In this document: positions 13,023 through 23,560 of the stretch, in pieces
How the letters are laid out: every line of letters begins with the position of its first letter
Numbering within the stretch: position 1 is the stretch's first letter
From: a virus
IMG/VR virus record: IMGVR_UViG_3300047157_000120
Location: 1 to 36,817 of that record
Length of the DNA stretch: 36,817 nucleotides
Strand: one strand, 5' to 3'
The notes under the pieces: generated by a model
What the model was told of the DNA's origin: nothing
Database searches by the model: none
Seen by the model: only the letters and a program-made list of their open reading frames with translations
Program-made: the position numbers and the translations under genes

Positions 13023-14866
13023 ATGGACAATTATCAAAGATTCATTCATGTATCACGTTACGCTAGATACATACCAGAACTAAAAAGTAGGGAAAATTGG
13101 GATGAGACAGTTACTAGACTAACTGACTTTATTAAGAAACATCAACCAAAGCTAGGTAAAGACATAGACAGAATACATGATGCTGTGTTAAAGCTAGAAG
13201 TTATGCCATCTATGAGATTATTATGACAGCTGGTGAAGCCTGCGAGCGTGATAACATATCAGCATATAACTGTAGTTACTTAGCTATGAATAACAAGAGA
13301 GCTTTCTCTGAAGCTTTATATATTTAATGAACGGAACAGGAGTTGGGTTTCAGTTGTGAAAGACAAGAGATTGATAAAGCTGCCACAAATACCAGAAAGT
13401 ATTAATCCTTGTGATGATACTATTGTTGTTGGCGACAGCAAACTTGGGTGGGCGAAGGCGTTTAAAAAACTTCTATCTAGTTTATGGGAAGGTGACATAC
13501 CGACCATTGACTACTCTCGTGTTAGACCAGCCGGTGCAAGGCTTAAAACATTTGGTGGTAGAGCATCAGGCCCATGAGCCATTAAAGAGATTGTTTGACT
13601 TTGTTACTGATACATTCATTAACGCTAGAGGTCGTAAGCTAACATCTATTGAGGTACATGATATTACTTGTATGATTGGTGAGATTGTTGTTGTTGGTGG
13701 TGTTAGACGTTCAGCTCTTATCTCACTATCTAATCTTACAGATAAACGTATGAGAGAAGCTAAGATAGGTGCTTGGTATAATGATCAAATCCTTGGAGAG
13801 GTTTAGCTAATAACTCTGTAGCATATACAGAGAAACCTGACATGGAAGTATTCATGGAAGAGTGGTTATCACTTAGTTAAGTCTAAGTCAGGTGAACGTG
13901 GTATCTTTAATAGAGTAGCATCACAGAAACAAGCTGCTAAATGGGGTAGACGTTCAGAATGACTCTTTAACTTACGGGACGAACCCTTGCAGCGAGATAA
14001 TTTTGAGGGATAAGCAATTTTGTAACCTAACAGAGGTAGTAGTTAGAGCAGAAGATACAAAAGAATCATTACTAGAAAAAGTAAGGTTAGCAACAATACT
14101 AGGTACTTTTCAATCTACATTAGATAAGTTTCAATTCTTATCTGCTGAATGGCATAAGAATACAACCGAAGAAAGATTGTTAGGTGTTTCATTAACAGGG
14201 ATTATGGATAAAAGTTTATGGCTAATCCTGACCCTAAATTTTTAGAGGAGATGAGAGATGAAGCTAGAAAAACAAATAGAAAAGTATGCCAAACTCCTTG
14301 AAGTTCCTGAGTCTGCTTCTATTACCTGTGTTAAGCCTAGTGGTACTGTTTCTCAACTTGTTGATAGCGCCAGTGGTATTCATTCTCGACATAGTGATTA
14401 CTATATTCGGACTGTTAGAATTGACAAGAAAGATTCTCTTTACGAGTTCCTTAAAGACAAAGGAGTGGCTGTCGAAGACGAGGTATATCGTCCTGATAGC
14501 ACCGCAGTGTTTTCATTTCCTATTAAAAGTCCTAGAGGGAGTATTACAAGAGACGATAGAACTGCTATTGAAGAGCTTGAAACTTGGTTAATCTATCAGA
14601 GATATTGGTGCGAGCATAAACCTTCTGTAACGATTAACGTTAGAGAGCATGAATGGTTAGAGGTAGGAGCTTGGGTATATAAACACTTTGATGAAATATC
14701 AGGGATTAGTTTCTTACCACACTCAGACCATAGCTACCAACAAGCACCATATCAAGAGGTAGATAAAGAAACATTTAGAAAGGCATTAAAAGAAACACCT
14801 CAGTTAATTGAGTTTGAAGAGTTGATTGAGAAGATGATAACACAGAGGCTAGTCAGACATTATTAA
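13023..14866 (+). CDS. nrdJ: Class II (B12-dependent) ribonucleotide reductase (frameshifted)
   Basis: About 610 residues when shifts are bridged. Family segments include MPSMRALMTAGEA, AYNCSYLAMNN, ILMNGTGVGFSCERQ, RPAGARLKTFGGRASGPEPL, the active-site YGTNPCSEIILRDKQFCNLT, then SITCVKPSGTVSQLVDSASG and SVTINVREHEW. This is the monomeric adenosylcobalamin-dependent RTPR type. It makes deoxyribonucleotides for phage replication and depends on host or environmental cobalamin. ATG 13023 follows AAAGGAGACTTA. The redox Cys pair may lie beyond the current stop: bridging one shift gives ACTGQCKFPP and TAA at 14932-14934. Confidence 0.92.
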
Positions 14867-15076
14867 GGCAAAAAAGGCTTGTACTGGCCAAGTGCAAGTT
14901 TCCTCCGTTACTGAATTTTCAATATAATCCTTAATCTCAAAGTTATATTCCTTTGTTGTTTTGGTGTGTGTATAGCAATCTTTATCATGAAAAGGTAGGG
15001 ATAGGGGTTTATAAGCCTCCCCTATCACTGTACCTGTTACAGCTCCACTAAGATATAATAGTGTAACTATTGTCAT
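14849..15076 (-). CDS. Small membrane-anchored protein at end of late unit
   Basis: 75 residues. A hydrophobic N-terminus (VTLLYLSGAVTGTVIGEAY) could be a signal or anchor. The rest is polar with two Cys. Start overlaps the stop of the upstream gene (TAATG). It is the last late gene and overlaps the converging reductase gene, so its C-terminal ~25 residues may be artefactual. A lysis-accessory role is possible but unsupported. Confidence 0.55.
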   Translation of the reverse strand: MTIVTLLYLSGAVTGTVIGEAYKPLSLPFHDKDCYTHTKTTKEYNFEIKDYIENSVTEETCTWPVQAFFALIMSD

Positions 15077-15219
15077 TACTTTTTATGTGGATGATTAGTC
15101 ACCCAATGTTTAAATTTGTACCAAACGTGTTCTAGCCATGTTTCCCAGACCCACAATGCCACTACACCCGAGAGTAGCCACTGCCATGCTGGTGCTGATA
15201 CTGTCCATAATGCTTCCAT
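15076..15219 (-). CDS. Small Trp-rich membrane protein, holin-like
   Basis: 47 residues from ATG 15219 behind AGGAACTATTTT. A membrane helix at about 11-28 (WQWLLSGVVALWVWETW) is followed by a basic, His-rich tail (FKHWVTNHPHKK). The size, single helix, charged tail and place at the end of the late operon suit a holin or pinholin. No sequence family is recognised. Confidence 0.55.
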   Translation of the reverse strand: MEALWTVSAPAWQWLLSGVVALWVWETWLEHVWYKFKHWVTNHPHKK

Positions 15220-15254
15220 AAAATAGTTCCTATAAAGTTAAAACTCCCTACCCC

Positions 15255-17129
15255 TTACCTGCCCTGTCTTAACTCGTTAATAAGTTGATTTATTTCTACC
15301 CCTGCTGCACCACTTGTTGCTGCGTACCTTTCTAATAAATCTGCTGACTGTCTATAATTACCTTTAGCAATCATATAATTGAATCTTTTAATTAAAGCTG
15401 GGTGATATTGTAATGCTTTAGCACCTACTGCACCAATCATTCCAAGTATAGCTGGGTTTAATACCGCTCCTGAACCTACTAAACCACCAAGTCCAAGTAG
15501 TGAACCTGTTGATATAATAGAGCCTGAAGTACCTGAGTCAGGAATAGTATCACCAACTACATCTTTATATTTAGTATTGGCTTTGTAAGCAATGTCTCCA
15601 ATGCCTTTAGCCATAGCTTTATTTGACCTTTTAGCATTTGCGTTACGTCCATTCCTAGAAAAAGCCGTGTGAACTTGAGTAGGAGTAAATAAACCCTTAC
15701 CTACAGATTTAGAGACAGCATCCTCAAGACCTAAAACAGCGTTATAAGCATATTGAGTTGCATCATAATCATCTATAGCATTTTTACTATTCTTTCTAAT
15801 GTTCTTTTTTACAATCCCCTCTAAGTCTTTGTAAACAGAGCCAAACGAGTCTTTTCTTAAATCAGAAGCAATGTTATCACCAGTATTTGCTTTTTTTAAT
15901 ACATTGTCATGTTTAGCTCTTAACTTTTGAAATAAATCTTTTAATCCATTAGCACTTGGTTTTCCAACTCTACTTGGAATAACATTTATTGCAGCAAGTA
16001 TAGATTGATACTGAGAGTCTATTTCCTTTATAGCATCGTCTGACTTTCCTTTAGTTGCTTGTTTATACCAATCTGCTAAATCATTTTTAAAAGAATTATC
16101 ATTTTTATAAAGCCTCATGTTCATATAAGATGAATCATAATTATCGTTTACCATCTCTCTAATAATTCTAACTCTATCTGTATTGTTGTCAGCTAAATTA
16201 AGTCTTTTTCTAAATTCATTTTTTTTCTTACTGCCTAAATTTACCAAGCCAAATACATCGTCAAAAACTTTCATATTGTAACCTTCTAAACCTTCAGCTC
16301 TTAATTTCTTAACAGTTTTAGACACATTACTTAATTGACCTTCACTAGCTCTTTCTACTGCACTAACTGCTGATTGTCCACGAGTAACAAAGCCAGCAAA
16401 TAAACCCTGTTTATCTCTCTCTACTGCTTCTTCAGCTAATCTCTTTGCATCTCTATTTACTAATGGTCTTAATTGTCTAGTTGCACCTAATATAGCACTA
16501 CCAGCTACACCACCAATTGCTCCACCAAGTGCTGCATCTGCTGCAATACCTGAAGCATTTTCAGACTCACTAGCACCTGCACCATAGGTAGCACCTAAAG
16601 CTGCATTGTTTCCAAAAGCTTTTTTATATGTATTAGCACTATTAGACACAGGGTCGGTTAGTTTTCTTTTGTTTAACTTATCAGTGGATGGTTTTGGTTT
16701 AGTGTTAAATAACCTTTTATTTGTTAGACCTTTTCCTAACGCTGCTTTTGCACCCGATCTTAATATACCGCCAGGTATAACAACACCACCAGCCATTTCT
16801 AATGCTAAAGCTTTGCCCGGATTGTCTGTACGAAAGTCATTAGTGTCTTGCCTAATTTCATCCCTAATTTCTTTATAACCTCTATCAGAGAACAGAGACC
16901 TTGCACCAGCCTCGATTTCATCTGCAAAACCCAATGAAACACCTTGTGCAACTGTTCTTGCCACTTCTGCACCTGTGCTATAATCACCTGTTTTAGTAGG
17001 TTTACTCTCACCTCTAAGTGATAGGTACTTGCTTTTAACCTTTTCAAAATCTTGTCCATCTTTGCCCTCTTTGCCTTGTTTATCTTGGTTTTCTACTATC
17101 CATGTCTTTAACTGCTCTTTGGTAGCCAT
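15255..17129 (-). CDS. Internal (ejection) virion protein, 624 aa
   Basis: Intact. Lys/Asn/Ala-rich and largely helical, starting KEQLKTWIVENQDKQGKEG; GFADEIEAGARSLFSDRGY lies at about 65-83. Two Gly/Ala-rich hydrophobic stretches (about 180-215, AALGGAIGGVAGSAILGA; and 535-575, LLGLGGLVGSGAVLNPAILG) could insert in membrane. Such stretches and the place at the end of the structural operon are typical of podovirus ejection proteins, which leave the capsid with the DNA. The specific role is inferred. Confidence 0.7.
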   Translation of the reverse strand: MATKEQLKTWIVENQDKQGKEGKDGQDFEKVKSKYLSLRGESKPTKTGDYSTGAEVARTVAQGVSLGFADEIEAGARSLFSDRGYKEIRDEIRQDTNDFRTDNPGKALALEMAGGVVIPGGILRSGAKAALGKGLTNKRLFNTKPKPSTDKLNKRKLTDPVSNSANTYKKAFGNNAALGATYGAGASESENASGIAADAALGGAIGGVAGSAILGATRQLRPLVNRDAKRLAEEAVERDKQGLFAGFVTRGQSAVSAVERASEGQLSNVSKTVKKLRAEGLEGYNMKVFDDVFGLVNLGSKKKNEFRKRLNLADNNTDRVRIIREMVNDNYDSSYMNMRLYKNDNSFKNDLADWYKQATKGKSDDAIKEIDSQYQSILAAINVIPSRVGKPSANGLKDLFQKLRAKHDNVLKKANTGDNIASDLRKDSFGSVYKDLEGIVKKNIRKNSKNAIDDYDATQYAYNAVLGLEDAVSKSVGKGLFTPTQVHTAFSRNGRNANAKRSNKAMAKGIGDIAYKANTKYKDVVGDTIPDSGTSGSIISTGSLLGLGGLVGSGAVLNPAILGMIGAVGAKALQYHPALIKRFNYMIAKGNYRQSADLLERYAATSGAAGVEINQLINELRQGR

Positions 17130-17130
17130 A

Positions 17131-18546
17131 TTATAGTCCTATAATTGCATCTACTTCTTCATCACTTGGTATGCCACTACCACCTGATGCACCTATGCTA
17201 TCAGCATTAGGAGTAGATGATTCGTATTCTGTTAATGCGTTAAGTTCAAACTTATCCTTATCGCCATAGGTTTGATAGTATTCTTCCCTATCAAGCTCTT
17301 CATATTTAGCTAGTTCTTTTTCAAGCCTAATTAAAGTCCTTTCCATTTGCTCTGGACTTTGGTCTTGACTTAAAACGGCTCTCATGTTTTCTAGTCTTTC
17401 ACCCTCTTTCTCTGTCAATGAACCAAAACCACCACCTGCTGCTTTAATGCGTTGGTAGTTGTTTAGAAATTCTTTCTCTTTAATTCCTTTTAACTCATTT
17501 TCAGCATCTGCTGCTTTACCGCCAGGTATGTTAAAAAACTGACCAGGAACACCTGTAATTCTACCTAACGCACCAGTAGCTAGTAATCTTCTGATACCAT
17601 TTCTTGCGTTTCTTAATAGCAATTGATTAGATTTAAATGCTTTATCTACTGATGGTTTTAACTGCCTCATTTCGTTAATTACTTTTTGAGGTTGTGTTGT
17701 ATCATGAATGATAGGAGTTCTAGTTACACCATTTGCATCTGTGTAGTTGTAGTTAGCATCTTGCACAGCTGGTTTAGCTTGTACTCTATACTGATTAGTT
17801 TGACCGCCATTACTTACAGAGTTCATGTAATTGTTAGCTTCAGCTTCACCATACTCATTTTTAATTCTTGCATATTCAGCTAGTACATCATCTTTATTTT
17901 TGTTTTCTTTTAATGGAACTAAAAGTGATGGGTTGCCAGTTCTTATAGCCTCAGTCATAGATGCTTGAGTGTACTTGTCTGCATTTTTAAGATAGGTTTC
18001 CATATCTATTGCTCCAGCACTAGCAATCTCACCTCTGTTTTCTTCTGCTTCAGAACGTAACTTATCCATCTTAGCATCGTTAAGCTCAAGCTCTTGGTAT
18101 TTTAAGAACGCTGCAGGGTCTTCTGCTCTTAACTGTGTTAATACTTCAGCATTAATAGTTCCATCAGGATTTCTAACTTTATCCATTAATTCTCTTGATC
18201 TGGCACTTCTTTCTCTTGTTTGTTTCTGTAGTGCATAGTCTTCCATCTTCATGGCAGAGTTAGCAGTACTTCTTAATTCAGTAAATGGTACTTTAGCTTG
18301 TTCCATGCCTTGTTGAAAACCTTTAGCTAGGTAAGGTACAAATGAGCCATACTCTTGGTTTTTAGGTTGAGCTGCATAAGCAACACCTGTCCCAATTAAA
18401 CCACTGATTAATGATGCGTTTTGTGCTTTATCTACTGCCTCTTGTGATAACAAACCATTCTTAATGAGTAAGTCTGTTTCGCCTCCAGCACTTGCACCAA
18501 ATATATTAGTGCCTGTACCAAATATGTCTTTTAAGTAACTTGCCAT
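17131..18546 (-). CDS. Internal (ejection) virion protein, 471 aa
   Basis: Intact. The N-terminal region has a Gly/Ala hydrophobic segment (ASLISGLIGTGVAYAAQ at about 44-60), then a long helical charged middle (QTRERSARSRELMDKVRNPD), a disordered Gln/Asn part, and helical segments to the end. The acidic C-terminus ends SDEEVDAIIGL. It lies between two other candidate ejection proteins, 1 base from the next gene. No enzymatic motif (e.g. lysozyme) was seen. Confidence 0.68.
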   Translation of the reverse strand: MASYLKDIFGTGTNIFGASAGGETDLLIKNGLLSQEAVDKAQNASLISGLIGTGVAYAAQPKNQEYGSFVPYLAKGFQQGMEQAKVPFTELRSTANSAMKMEDYALQKQTRERSARSRELMDKVRNPDGTINAEVLTQLRAEDPAAFLKYQELELNDAKMDKLRSEAEENRGEIASAGAIDMETYLKNADKYTQASMTEAIRTGNPSLLVPLKENKNKDDVLAEYARIKNEYGEAEANNYMNSVSNGGQTNQYRVQAKPAVQDANYNYTDANGVTRTPIIHDTTQPQKVINEMRQLKPSVDKAFKSNQLLLRNARNGIRRLLATGALGRITGVPGQFFNIPGGKAADAENELKGIKEKEFLNNYQRIKAAGGGFGSLTEKEGERLENMRAVLSQDQSPEQMERTLIRLEKELAKYEELDREEYYQTYGDKDKFELNALTEYESSTPNADSIGASGGSGIPSDEEVDAIIGL

Positions 18547-18891
18547 TAATATTGTCCTCTTCTATATCTATCTCGTTGAAATGGGCTAATTAATCCTTGA
18601 GCTTGTGTCATAGGTTGAAATCCAGCAGGATTTTGATTAGAGTTAACTGCTAATGTTTGTGCCATACCTTGTGACTGTTGTGGTGCTTGATAAGCACCCG
18701 GTCTATTAGGCGTAGGTGGAGGTGCAGGTTGTTCTGGTGTAGGTGGTTGCATTGCCATACCTACTGCTGCATTTAATCCAGCACCAACTCCCATTTTTGC
18801 ATAGTCCTTACCCTCTAACCCCATAAATGTTCCGGGAGCTTCTTCAGTAACATTTGCTGCACTTGTTGTCAGTCCATTGTAGATGTCCCAT
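18546..18891 (-). CDS. Small Pro/Gln-rich virion protein (frameshift at start)
   Basis: About 115 residues. From ATG 18891 (coupled by TAATG to the previous stop) one G must be removed to read DIYNGLTTSAANVTEEAPGT, then GLEGKDYAKMGVGAGLNAAV, a proline-rich segment (PPTPEQPAPPPTPNRPG) and a Gln-rich end RYRRGQY. Without the correction the frame begins at 18824. Likely a minor internal or tail protein. Confidence 0.6.
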
Positions 18892-19796
18892 TATTTGCCA
18901 CCTCCACTGTTAGAGTTAGTCGTTGATGTACTTCCTCCGGGCGCACCCCATACAGCGTTAGTGTAATTACCTAATAGTTGAGCTTGAGCATTTTGACCAT
19001 AATCATGTCTTGCAATATCTGCATTAAGTGCTGTTTGGTCAAATCCAGCTTGTTGATTTCCAGCGTTCATTAATTTTGTGCTCCTATGTTTTGATTACTA
19101 GCTACATTACCAGCATTGTTCATAGCGTTAATTTGATTGCCACGCTCATTGCTGCATAGTTTTGATAAGCATATTGTCCAGCAGTATCAGCTAATGATTG
19201 TGCTAGGTTGCTAGAGTTATTACTTGCCATTCTTGCATGAGCATCTGAACCATAACGACCACATCATTAGCATTAGAGTTTGTCATTGCATTGCATTATA
19301 TAGGCATCGGTTGCTTTTCTACCAGCAGTATTCATTACCGCATCAAAGTTAGGGTTGTTTTGTAAGAAGTCACCCTGAATCATTTGGTTGTTTAGGTTAG
19401 TTGCGTTTTGCAACATAGGGTTATTTACACCAGCATTAGCAGTCATCATGTTAATAGCTTGTTGCTGTTGAGAATTAGGGTCTAAATATGTTTGCCCACC
19501 ATAATACTCTGGCGCACCTTCTCTGTATAATCTTTGTTGTTCTGATAAAGCATCTTTACATAAGGAACTACATTAGGGTCTAACTCATTTGTTGTCTGTG
19601 AGTTACCACCTCCACCACCACCTTTATACTGAACTAAGCCAGTGTCAGGATTTATACTTCCCTCACCACCTACAGTCTTGAGTAGTTTATCTTCAAATTT
19701 ATTAATGTGAGCTAAGTAAACATCACCATCATGTCCATGCTTAGATACATCGTTAAGCAGTTTTTTAAGTAACCACACTTTTAATTTAAGTATCAT
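18891..19796 (-). CDS. Gln/Asn-rich internal virion protein (several frameshifts)
   Basis: About 300 residues when bridged. It starts ILKLKVWLLKKLLNDV with a poly-Gly segment at about 59-64, then DPNVVPYVKDALSEQQRLYR, TYLDPNSQQQQAINMMTANA, NNQMIQGDFLQNNPNFDAVM and NAVWGAPGGSTSTTNS near the end. Repetitive Asn/Gln/Ala sequence in the ejection cluster suggests an internal protein. Shifts near 19560, 19310, 19255, 19150 and 19085. Confidence 0.6.
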
Positions 19797-20215
19797 TTTG
19801 TTCCTTGTTAAGTTTAAGTTCTACTGTTATATATTTGCTTTCAAAGCCATACATTTTAGCCCATAATTTAGCTACTGATTCTGTTACTGCACTTCCTGTT
19901 ACTCTGTCGCATCCTTGATTCTGTGTCCAATCTAAAAACTGTTGCCAACCATCTTTGTATTCTTACCACCTATATAGTAATATACATCTGTCTAAATCTA
20001 GGAAAGTTATACTGTATTGTTGTTAATGCACAATGACATTTGTCATCTCTCATTACCATTAATAACTGTTGCTCACCTCTACTACATACATATCTTAAAT
20101 CATCTAATTCAAACTCTCCATTTCCTTTCTCTATTGCTTTCTTTAAATGTGGTTCTGCCATGTGCCAATACTTATGAACTAATTGTGGCGGTACTACAAA
20201 TAACTGTGATTTCAT
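19786..20215 (-). CDS. GNAT-like phage protein (frameshifted)
   Basis: About 142 residues when bridged. Reads QLFVVPPQLVHKYWHMAEPH, DDLRYVCSRGEQQLLMVM, FPRFRQMYITIIGGKN, then DWTQNQGCDRVTGSAVTES and LWAKMYGFESKYITVELKL. The pattern (central beta pair, x-x-IGGKN, then helix and GF-x-x-x-Y) resembles the N-acetyltransferase-like proteins often found between structural genes of marine phages. ATG 20215 follows GGAGTAAGG, so the longer in-frame start at 20257 is less likely. One or two shifts near 19960. Confidence 0.6.
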
Positions 20216-20234
20216 CCTTACTCCTATAAAGTTT

Positions 20235-20519
20235 TTATCCAAGTACAACATAATCAAATGTTACACTACCTACTAGACCTTCTAGCCCTATTGTTGCTTT
20301 ACCTTTGCTTTTGTTTATTACAAATGGTAAACCAAAGCTTGAGTTAGCTCTAGCACTAAACAATATAACTGACTCATAACCAATTCTTTCATCTGTTAAT
20401 AATTGTTCACTACCTGTCATAACTATCTCACCTGTAGCATTTACTTTGCCATCTAAAACACCATTAACAACCTCAGCTACTTCTCTTGGTGTTGCATTGT
20501 TTTGCAGTTTTCTATACAT
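20235..20519 (-). CDS. Small structural-region protein, 94 aa
   Basis: Intact, not recognised. Helical N-terminus (NNATPREVAEVVNGVLDGKV) then beta-rich Gly/Val/Thr sequence. It starts 1 base from the end of the nozzle-like gene. Position suggests a tail or fibre-attachment component. Confidence 0.6.
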   Translation of the reverse strand: MYRKLQNNATPREVAEVVNGVLDGKVNATGEIVMTGSEQLLTDERIGYESVILFSARANSSFGLPFVINKSKGKATIGLEGLVGSVTFDYVVLG

Positions 20520-22000
20520 TATCTAATCCCACTATCTGTTACAGTCATGTCAAAAGCTACTGCTGTTGTCCAGTTATCACCAACAGGCTCAACTCTAACT
20601 CTAAAGTATCTACCACCAGACCTTACATTATTTCTATTTTCATAAGGCACTGATACTGCACCAAATTCTATTGTATCGTCTAATGCTTGTCTTGGGGCTA
20701 TAGATATATTAGCTTGTCCGTTATCTATAATTGGTCTTACCATTGTTATTACAGAGTTATTATTACCCATAAGGTCTAATGTTTCTAGTCTAGGGTCTTC
20801 ACACTTACCTGTAAATGACACAACTCTTTTGTCAACTGCTCCAGCAAATATATACTTACCACCCATAAATATTCTATCATCTAAAGGTGCTGGAACATCT
20901 GTATCTAGTTTAGGGTATAACACACCTAATCTTTCTAGGTCAGTTCCCATTGAAGCTACATTACCTACACAGGTTGCTATTGTTTTAGTTCTTGACCATC
21001 TACCACTTTCTATATGATAAATTAAGTTTTGTCTTTTACCAAAGTTATCCTCGTAATTCCAAATAACTAACTTATAAATTGGGTGAATTGTTGTAGACAT
21101 AGTAGGTAGTTCTTGTAAATTAGCGTTAGCTAAAAACCACTCATCTACTTTATTAGTACCTATAGCTGTTACTGCATTACCATCAGTCTGATAAAAACCA
21201 TCGTTAGACAAGAAGTAACTTACTCCGTTATCTTCAATAACTGATTTACCAGCAAAACAACCAACAGTTGATATTTTATCAAACTGGAAGAAAAGAGGAC
21301 TGCCTACATAAGACATACTATAGACCGCATTTTCTAGGAATATAATACCTATTTCACCACCAGTTATGTTTTGTATAGCACCACCATCTGCAATGTATTG
21401 ACTATCTGCTTGTGATTGTGGTCCAGGTGTCCAATTCTCTTCATTATTAATATCTGACCATTTTACAAGGTTAGGTTTATCACCAGCATCTATGTTACCA
21501 GCTACTACAAAGTCTCTAACGATTGTCATACATTTTGCAGTTGGAGCTTGGTTTAAATCAGCATATTTAGTTGATGAACCTAATGTCCATTGTTGTATTG
21601 TATTGTTATCTTTACAAGCTAATAGTCTCTTTCCAAATTGCTCAAAATGCCATGCTTCAGGTGATGTGTTATATCCACCATCTTTACTTACATCGGAAAC
21701 CTTTACATCACCAGAGTATGTTAAAGCTCTAGCTGTTGGAGGTGAGCTTTCACTATACACTTGATATATCTTTTGGTCGCTACCAGCAAATATTTGCACT
21801 AATGCACCATCTTTACCAGCATAAACAGATGTTAGTTTTTCATCTGCTTCAGGCGATATGGCTACTGCTGTAGGAAATGGACTATAGCCAACATTGTTAG
21901 GATATACATTTAAAGCATCAGCTAATCCTGTGCTTTCTGTTCCTGTTGTTGATGGCATATCAGGTGTCCATTCACCTAGTGCTACTCTTTTTACTGTCAT
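20519..22000 (-). CDS. Tail nozzle/stabilisation-like protein, 493 aa
   Basis: Intact. N-terminal RVALGEWTPDMPS and NVYPNNVGYSPFP, then repeated beta segments with Gly-Asp turns (LVQIFAGSDQKIYQVY, VRDFVVAGNIDAGDKPNLVK), consistent with a beta-propeller-like core. This pattern is common in large podovirus proteins that form the distal tail tube or plug (T7 gp12 or P22 gp10-like role). It lies between adhesin and ejection genes. Family membership was judged by eye. Confidence 0.65.
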   Translation of the reverse strand: MTVKRVALGEWTPDMPSTTGTESTGLADALNVYPNNVGYSPFPTAVAISPEADEKLTSVYAGKDGALVQIFAGSDQKIYQVYSESSPPTARALTYSGDVKVSDVSKDGGYNTSPEAWHFEQFGKRLLACKDNNTIQQWTLGSSTKYADLNQAPTAKCMTIVRDFVVAGNIDAGDKPNLVKWSDINNEENWTPGPQSQADSQYIADGGAIQNITGGEIGIIFLENAVYSMSYVGSPLFFQFDKISTVGCFAGKSVIEDNGVSYFLSNDGFYQTDGNAVTAIGTNKVDEWFLANANLQELPTMSTTIHPIYKLVIWNYEDNFGKRQNLIYHIESGRWSRTKTIATCVGNVASMGTDLERLGVLYPKLDTDVPAPLDDRIFMGGKYIFAGAVDKRVVSFTGKCEDPRLETLDLMGNNNSVITMVRPIIDNGQANISIAPRQALDDTIEFGAVSVPYENRNNVRSGGRYFRVRVEPVGDNWTTAVAFDMTVTDSGIR

Positions 22001-22853
22001 TAACCTACTGCCCCTATAATTGTTCCTGAAACTGCTATCTCTATACCACTGCCAATAGCTTTACCACCAGCACCACCTGTTCTTGCTCTCTGAATTGTTT
22101 GACCATTTCCTTCTCCAGCCTCGCCTAAAGCACCACCAAAACCACCTGTATGCAGTATTAGGTTCTGGAGGGTTGACCATTCGTAAGGATTGTTAGTTGT
22201 TTTTGGACTTCCACCTTGTGTTCTTGAAGCACCAGTAATTCCAGCACCATCACCACCCTGATTACCAGCTACATTTCTACAACCACTATCATAAATGTTT
22301 GGAGGAACAGGAGGGCATACATATCTTGCTTGACCACCAGCTCCACCACCACCGCCACCAGCAATAGTCCCTGTGTTTACTAATGTGCAATCAAAGTTGT
22401 TAGAGCTACCTTTAACCATACCATCGCCACCATCACCACCTTTACTGCCTTCTGTGTAAAAGTTTCCATTCTATATCCACGACCACCCCAACCACCGCCA
22501 CCTGAAATGTAGCCATTGTTGTTAATAATAACAGTTGACCCTGTTGGAAAATTACCTACTGTAAAAGCAGGTGTTCTTTTAGGTTTATATCTTGTGTCTG
22601 AATCATTAGAAAATATTTCAACAAAACTTGATATATTAACTACAACAGATAATGGTTCTGATGGACTACCTAAATATTCGTATAAATTAAAGTTAGATTT
22701 ACTAGAAGTAATATCAACAGTTTTAATCAGTTCTTTCCAAGCTCCACCAGACTTAACATATACATTCTTACATACACGCCAAGTGCCTGATTTTACCCAA
22801 ACAGATTTAGGAAGATACCAAGTATCATCATCTTTTACATACAACCCTGACAT
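22000..22853 (-). CDS. Glycine-rich tail adhesin (one frameshift)
   Basis: About 285 residues when one shift near 22435 is bridged. The N-terminal half has paired repeats KDDDTWYLPKSVWVKSGTW and YVKSGGAWKEL, then GYISGGGGWGGRGYRMETFT. After the shift come GTIAGGGGGGAGGQ and further Gly-rich blocks (QGGDGAGITGASRTQGG, GGFGGALGEAGEG). Poly-Gly loops resemble the polyglycine-II tips of T-even-like receptor-binding adhesins. Position after the fibre genes supports host recognition. Confidence 0.72.
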
Positions 22854-23344
22854 TAGACTTTATACCAAACATCTCCATCAACGCCACCTGATGGGGTTAA
22901 ACTAGATATTGTTTTCTTACCAACAGCATTGCTACCTATCTCTGCCATTACAACGCTATCATCTTGTCCAGTCTTTGTTGTACCATTAATAACACCACCT
23001 GTAATAGCAACAGCATTAGCATCTTGTGTAGATATAGTTCCTAATGTTCCTACCTCTCTATCCACATAAGCTGTTGTAGCTAGTTTAGTAGAGTTATCAT
23101 CTGCTGGTTGTGTTACTGCTGTTGTTACACCTTTAAAATCAGCATTACCATTCACAGTTAATAAACCATCGATAGTAATAGGGTCGCCACTAGAGCCATC
23201 TTGCCATTCTTTAGTCTGACTCATGACCTCTCTAATTGCGTTATTGATATTACTTGGAGGACAGTTTTCAGCTATATTAATGCCACCTATATCTGTGTTT
23301 TTTGCTGGGTCTGAATCCCACTGACTAACTTTTTGCTTTGCCAT
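22853..23344 (-). CDS. Fibre-like structural protein, 163 aa
   Basis: Intact. Starts KQKVSQWDSDPAKNTDIGGI and ENCPPSNINNAIREVMSQ, a segment typical of short phage fibre or adaptor proteins. It is followed by beta-repeat-like ITIDGLLTVNGNADFKGVTT and STKLATTAYVDREVG. Probably joins the adhesin or fibre to the tail. The end overlaps the adhesin start. Confidence 0.7.
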   Translation of the reverse strand: MAKQKVSQWDSDPAKNTDIGGINIAENCPPSNINNAIREVMSQTKEWQDGSSGDPITIDGLLTVNGNADFKGVTTAVTQPADDNSTKLATTAYVDREVGTLGTISTQDANAVAITGGVINGTTKTGQDDSVVMAEIGSNAVGKKTISSLTPSGGVDGDVWYKV

Positions 23345-23353
23345 TGTTTTACC

Positions 23354-23545
23354 TTATGTATTGTTTTTAATGTAATATGCACCAAGATTACAAGGGTCAT
23401 ACTTCCACTGTGTCATTGTGTTGTGAAACTTAGGGTTCTCAGCACGACATTCTTGATAAGACTTATAGCCTTTTGCTATCTTCCAGTCATTCTCAAATCC
23501 GTATCCCATACCACCTAATAAAGCTATTATTGCGACTACTTGCAT
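23354..23545 (-). CDS. Small exported protein, 63 aa
   Basis: A hydrophobic N-terminus (VVAIIALLGGMGYG) suggests export or a membrane anchor. The remainder has two Cys (ECRAENP, DPCNLGAYY). Not recognised. It starts behind AGAGGAAATAATT. Lysis or envelope function possible. Confidence 0.6.
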   Translation of the reverse strand: MQVVAIIALLGGMGYGFENDWKIAKGYKSYQECRAENPKFHNTMTQWKYDPCNLGAYYIKNNT

Positions 23546-23560
23546 AATTATTTCCTCTAG

